From contig OX439133.1 of NCBI GenBank assembly GCA_949318235.1, forward strand, positions 6,520,020 to 6,584,019: a stretch of DNA of 64,000 nucleotides, in the 5' to 3' direction. The DNA is from Ecdyonurus torrentis. Lineage: Eukaryota; Arthropoda; Insecta; Ephemeroptera; Heptageniidae. This document shows, piece by piece, positions 59,554-64,000 of the stretch (position 1 is the stretch's first letter; each line of letters starts with the position of its first letter). The translations under genes and the position numbers were made by a program. The notes under the pieces are model-generated. The model was not told the origin of the DNA, searched no databases, and saw only the letters and a list, made by a program, of their open reading frames with translations.

Positions 59554-59601
59554 ATGAAGCGAGCTGTGTATGTAATACTGGCCACAGTCGTTTTAACTGC
59601 A
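59554..59601 (+). CDS. Exon 1, signal peptide of secreted Thr-rich protein
   Basis: Encodes MKRAVYVILATVVLTA: a basic start, a hydrophobic core and small residues, which is a textbook signal peptide. The exon ends at a strong donor (GCA/GTGAGT, GT at 59602) in phase 0, exactly matching the phase of the acceptor before exon 2. An upstream overlapping ATG at 59535 is in another frame and gives no signal-like sequence, so 59554 is preferred. The 1.9 kb intron that follows contains a (GATA)n tract and MITE copies. Confidence 0.7.
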
Positions 59602-59674
59602 GTGAGTTAAATTATACACATATTATATCTATATTTTTTACATTTTTAAACAAAATTGTATACCTGGAGACATT

Positions 59675-59820
<146 letters not shown>

Positions 59821-60264
59821 CTACCAAGAAGTAGTTACACACCAATATATAATTCTGGATGCATATTGAAATATTGCAAACTTTAAAAATTTTAGTGCTT
59901 TTTTTTTTTTTTTTTATTATTATTTAACTTTTACATGATAGTGTTTCATGTATGTAATAATTATCAGTTTTTAATTTGACTATTAAATTCAATACTCATT
60001 CAGCTTATGCTTTCTCTGGAATAGAATTTCGTGTTTGCTATACTTTCAAATGCGATGCCATTATATAAATAAAAAAAAAAATTATAAAAAAAAATGTAAA
60101 TAAAAGAAAACAAGTAAATTTAAAAATATGGAATTACATAAAAATTAAATTATTTATTTGTTAACAATGTTTAATATTATAACATATCATAAATTGCATT
60201 ATTAATGAAAAATCTTAATACCATGTAATTTAATTTATTCATTGGCACTTAATTTATTCATTAT

Positions 60265-61018
60265 AAGGTAGTTAAAGACCGACTTGGACCGGAAATCTCT
60301 AGAAGAGCTATATTTTCACAATAATTTTTTGTACATGATTTAATTCCAATAAAACAAACACTATAATTTTCAAATAAAATCATGTATATTTAAAATATAT
60401 TTTTTTATCACAAAAAAAAATGGTTAATGATATTTTTAATTGTAAAAAAGTTTCTGATTTGACTAAACTTACTTTAAGTTTAAATTTACTAAACTAAGTT
60501 CAAATTTATATTTCCACATTTACATGTTATCTTTAAAGTGTAATAACTTAAAGCCATATAGACCACATAAAACAACATGTGCTTTTTAATGAATAAACAC
60601 AAAATTGGATCCTCAAAACTGATGACAATTTTTATCAGAATGTTAATGTAGCTCCACGAGAGAGCGTGAAAATACTGTAAAGTATGCAATTTGAGTAAAA
60701 ATTCAAGTTTATGACGTCAGAAACATGCAAATATTAGTATGAAAATGTTGTGCGGGTTGCATAAATTGAGTGTTCATCATTGCTACGGGGCTACTGTTGG
60801 GTTTTGAGACAAACTAAAGTTATTTATGTAAATCCCATCAAGTGTTTTGTGATATAAATGCTTATGTTTTTCTCTGGTCTATTCCTTTAAATATTTGACC
60901 GTGTTTTCACATGTTTGACATGACCAAATTTTTAAGTAACCTTTCTTCTTTACTTTGTGTTATTAGTATTATTCGCAACCATCCTAGTTTGCGAGATATA
61001 AGTCGGTCACCTACCCAC
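60265..61018. mobile_element. Composite repeat with nested MITE
   Basis: Left 'aggtagttaaagaccgactt' and right 'aagtcggtcacctaccca' are roughly inverse. The first 170 bases match 30820-30990. A family G MITE is nested at 60549-60890. All of it is intronic to the proposed secreted-protein gene. Confidence 0.5.
60549..60890 (-). mobile_element. MITE family G, full reverse copy
   Basis: 'aaagccatatagacca' to 'tggtctattcctttaa', with 'ccacgagagagcgtgaaaat' and 'gctacggggctactgttggg' inside. The reverse complement of 28148-28490. Confidence 0.75.
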
Positions 61019-61508
61019 TTAAAATTATTGATATTATATATGAAAAGAAAAAAAAAAGGGAAAATATATTTTTTTACATTATGTTTCATAATAAATTAAT
61101 AATAATTAATTATACTACTTTAGGTTTGTTATGCAATAAAATACATAATTTACTTTATTTGTGGTGTGTTTACGAAAGCGTTGTATATATATATATATGT
61201 ATATGTATATTGCTTTTATTTTAAAAGTCGTATTTCTATCAGGAAAAAAAATGAAATATGTAACCTTTTATTATATTCTCTTATCTTAAATATCACAAGT
61301 TATTTATGGGATACGATACGACAGTGAAACTCTTTTTATTAGGAATTTGATATATATATAAGTTTATTATTTATTTACTTTTTAAAAATACTTGTATTCA
61401 ATATTATTGAATTATTTTTTACAATTTTATTAGAAAAACTTGATATTGTGACAGAGCAAAATATACATATAACATTTACATTTCAATATTTGACTATAAA
61501 CTTTGCAG

Positions 61509-61554
61509 GTTGCCACATCCACAGTGAACAATAATGGAGCAAACAATATTGAAG
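61509..61554 (+). CDS. Exon 2 of secreted Thr-rich protein
   Basis: 46 nt between 'aactttgcag' (AG at 61507-61508) and 'gaag/gtaaat' (GT at 61555). Reads VATSTVNNNGANNIE plus one base, so it enters in phase 0 and leaves in phase 1. This agrees with exon 1 upstream and with exon 3, whose first two bases complete an Asp codon. It would hold the region just after signal cleavage. Confidence 0.7.
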
Positions 61555-61754
61555 GTAAATAAATTGTTGCTTTTTTTTTGAACCGATATTGATGAAATGA
61601 CAATAAATATCTAGTAAAATGTAAAACCAGCACCAGTAGAGTAGATTTTTACTGAAAGAAAAGGTTAAATTTTAACCCTACTATTTCTTTCAATAGATAA
61701 TTGCTATTTGCTATAACAGTAAAATAATGGCAAAAGGGGGTGGGGATGTAAAAA

Positions 61755-62070
61755 TACATAGTTTATAGACCCCTTGCACATTCTTGCGCTTTGTCGCCAT
61801 GTTTGTGGTGTCTAGTGCATTGTCCAGGATAGGAAAAACATCATTTCTCCTATTTTTTTTTAAAAAAAAAAAAAAAGTTTATTTGATCTGAACAAATTTT
61901 TTTCATACTCTTTGAACTTATTAGTTGCTAGAAATAAGGTGATTGCTGCTTGAAGGATTTTTTTTTTGCTATTAAAAAAATAAAAATGACATTTTTCCTA
62001 TGCTGGCCTATATATTTCTGACCAACAAAAAAAGTGGCTCTTAAATAAAATATAAGTGCAACCGGTCTTT
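61755..62070 (+). mobile_element. Interspersed repeat family H, copy 2
   Basis: 'tatagaccccttgcacattc' at the left, 'tgctggcctatatatttctg' and 'gaccaacaaaaaaagtggctc' at the right. Within the proposed second intron. Matches 29555-29875. Confidence 0.55.
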
Positions 62071-62263
62071 AGTGAAAAAAAATATACGTATGTATGTATT
62101 AAGAAAAAAAAAATCTGTTTATTTTTGCAATTTTTTTTAGATGATTTTTTTGTACTCTTTGCTTGTTTAAAATAACGAGAAACAAATCAAAAATAAATAA
62201 TAAAAGTATATTAAAGTCTATTTTGTTGATACTTACTTATTAATCACTCACATTATTCTGCAG

Positions 62264-64000
62264 ACAAACAGAGACGCAGAGAATATCTCAAGCAATGCTG
62301 TGGCTACAAACGTTGCACCTTCAGTAAAACACAATTCTTACAACAACGTAAGACCTCAACTGTCCTTGTCAATAAAGACAATATTCCCAGGAGAAGCACA
62401 ACAAGAAGTCACGTAAATAAACCAGCTAGTACTACTATATCACACAGAAAAATCAACCATAATGACAAAAAACAAACTGCAGAGAGAAATAACAATAGAT
62501 TTACAACTTTAAAATTTTGGTCAAGTACGAAAACCAGAATTAAGATTTCAAGTACTTCTACTACAAGAAAAAATAGCAATTTGAATTTAAGAAGGAGCTC
62601 AGTTCAACAGGAGAAAGGGAAACAGTTAGTGGAGAAGTGGGCAACCAGTAAAGTGAAACCTAATCCGAATGCAATAAGAAAGAGGATTACCATAGCCAGA
62701 CAATATTACAACTATTTCACAGAAGCTAGTACAAAATTCAACAAGTTTGACTATGTTCGTCCTGGCAAAGCTAAAACTACAAGCACTAATATGTTTCACT
62801 ACACAAAAATGACAACTAAAAAAACTACTAAGAAAGCACCTAAGAAAAAATCAAATACAACAAAACTAACTACTCTAAAACCTTCTAATAGATTTAATTC
62901 AACCACCCTAAAGCCAGATTTACACAATTTTCAAACTACCATATTTTCTAAAGCAACACAATCAATAAGCAGCACTTTTTCAGAATTTAGCGTCAGCACT
63001 TCTGAAATATTCACATCTTCAACTTCAAGCAGTGATTTTTCTTATTATTATACTTCACAATTACAAGACCTTTACACGACCAGGTTTGACTTTAACACAG
63101 TGGAAAATATGACAACTGAAACAAGTACACGATTTTCGTACTCTGAAATTCCAACATATTCTCTAAATACAATGGAGACGCACACCAACTTTAACATTTC
63201 TGATTCATTTTCAGACTTTATGTCTACAGGAACTATAAAAACATCAGAGTTCATTTCAATGGATACTACAACAGAGACTGGTTTTATTCCAATCCGCACT
63301 CGTTCTACAAAATTTAGTTTAGAAACTACGCCGAATGAATGGACAACAACAATAGGTGACTATACTACACAAAATTATTCTGGAAATTTTGCTAGTTCTG
63401 ATTCTACATATTCTCTAGCTATTACTGAATCTACGTGGCAAATAATAACTACGTCTGCCATGCAGCCATCTGTTACACTAAGTGACAGTTTACCAGAAAA
63501 TTCAGATAGTTCAAAAACAACAACTATGTTCATTCAGAGCTCACAGTTTGACAATTCTGAAGATGAAAATGACGAGGAAGATGATATTGAAGATGACAAA
63601 TTTTTGCCAACATATCCAGGAATGTCAATTAGTAACTCTGATACTACAAAATCAGATTCACTTTCAGACGTGACAAAACCATCAGTAATTCCTGATTTGG
63701 AAGACGAAGAGGATGATTCTGAAAACGAGGAAAATGATTCTGAAGACGAAAAACCCACAACAATAACAATTACAACTGTATCTTTCAAACCTGAAACAAT
63801 AAGTGGAGTAACTTCTACTATAAAATTAGAGGATACTACAAAACCACAAACACTACCAACAACAGCTAAAGATAATGATAAAGAAACTACCAAACCTATA
63901 ATAACTACAGTAGTAACAACAGCTGTACCATTAACAACCATTGCATCAGATCTGGATGACGAAGAAGATGATGAAGAAGAAGATGAAGATACAACCACAA
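62264..64000 (+). CDS. Exon 3 of secreted Thr/Ser-rich acidic (mucin-like) protein, partial
   Basis: Begins after 'cattattctgcag' (AG at 62262-62263) and stays open for 578 codons to the window end. The frame is fixed by exon 2 (phase 1). No homologous family is recognised. After the signal peptide comes a basic stretch (KQRRREYLKQCCGYKRC) with three cysteines, then several hundred residues rich in Thr, Ser and Lys with TTK/TST runs that would suit O-glycosylation, Tyr/Phe-Ser-Thr segments near 62990-63440, and acidic clusters (EDENDEEDDIEDD near 63559; EDEEDDSENEE near 63702; DDEEDDEEEDED at 63955). This looks like an extracellular matrix, mucus or cuticle-type protein, acting outside the cell. 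The KQRRR motif could be a processing site. The C-terminus lies beyond the window. Minus-strand Ser/Val-rich frames here are shadows. Confidence 0.75.

Noticed and set aside
63534..63998. Ser/Val-rich minus-strand frame at the right end
   Set aside because: Complement of the Thr/Glu/Asp-rich exon 3; exon 3 is supported by signal peptide, splice phase and length.

Overview
This is a window of an AT-rich invertebrate-type animal nuclear genome. The evidence is eukaryotic throughout: spliceosomal donor and acceptor sites, 5' UTR introns, a TATA-box first-exon array, long di- and tetranucleotide microsatellites, and dozens of short inverted-repeat (MITE-like) elements, some with perfect target-site duplications. 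I cannot name the species. Only three protein-coding loci are supported, all on the + strand and all in the right-hand 40%.

Layout. 1-22 kb: no convincing gene. It is built from nested repeats: a tandem-like 1.26-1.38 kb unit (6.8-11.7 and 18.3-21.1 kb), a ~305 bp MITE family (A, 13 copies in the window), a repeat that always ends in a (GA)n tract, an 879 bp hAT-type element with perfect 8 bp duplication, and two GC-rich 432 bp elements inserted head to tail. 22-29.5 kb: a tandem array in which six units each carry an upstream AAAAGTCATACTT motif, a TATA box ~30 nt later and a CAG/GTAAG-like donor. These look like duplicated promoters with non-coding first exons. 29.5-37.9 kb: more repeats and a 1,318 bp hAT-type element with perfect 8 bp duplication.

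38.0-50.7 kb is the notable part. A 378-residue TPR-like protein (38024-39160) is followed by an uninterrupted 2,327-codon gene (43744-50727). The large protein has a SecA ATPase core (Walker A, DEVD, the GLHQ and TGT motifs, ATNIAGRGAD, and an RxxRQG motif VI), then a TPR-like stretch, hydrophobic segments, a J-domain-like stretch lacking HPD, a papain-fold-like Cys/His/Asp region and a C-terminal cytidine-deaminase-like toxin-type region. Animals have no housekeeping SecA, so this resembles a bacterial modular effector or toxin captured by the host genome. Both coding regions are intron-free but follow a clear 3' splice site in the 5' UTR, so they have been fitted with host splicing. Two foldback elements, one a 1.1 kb palindrome, lie between the genes.

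50.7-59.5 kb: AT-rich intergenic DNA with a ~1,050 bp palindromic TTAA element, an odd inverted coding-like repeat at 52.9 kb, a second copy of a tRNA-like palindromic element and a (TCAC)n tract. 59.55-64.0 kb: a three-exon gene reconstructed from splice signals and phase. It encodes a signal peptide followed by a Thr/Ser-rich, acidic, mucin-like secreted protein that runs off the window end.

No rRNA genes, CRISPR arrays or bacterial operon features were seen.
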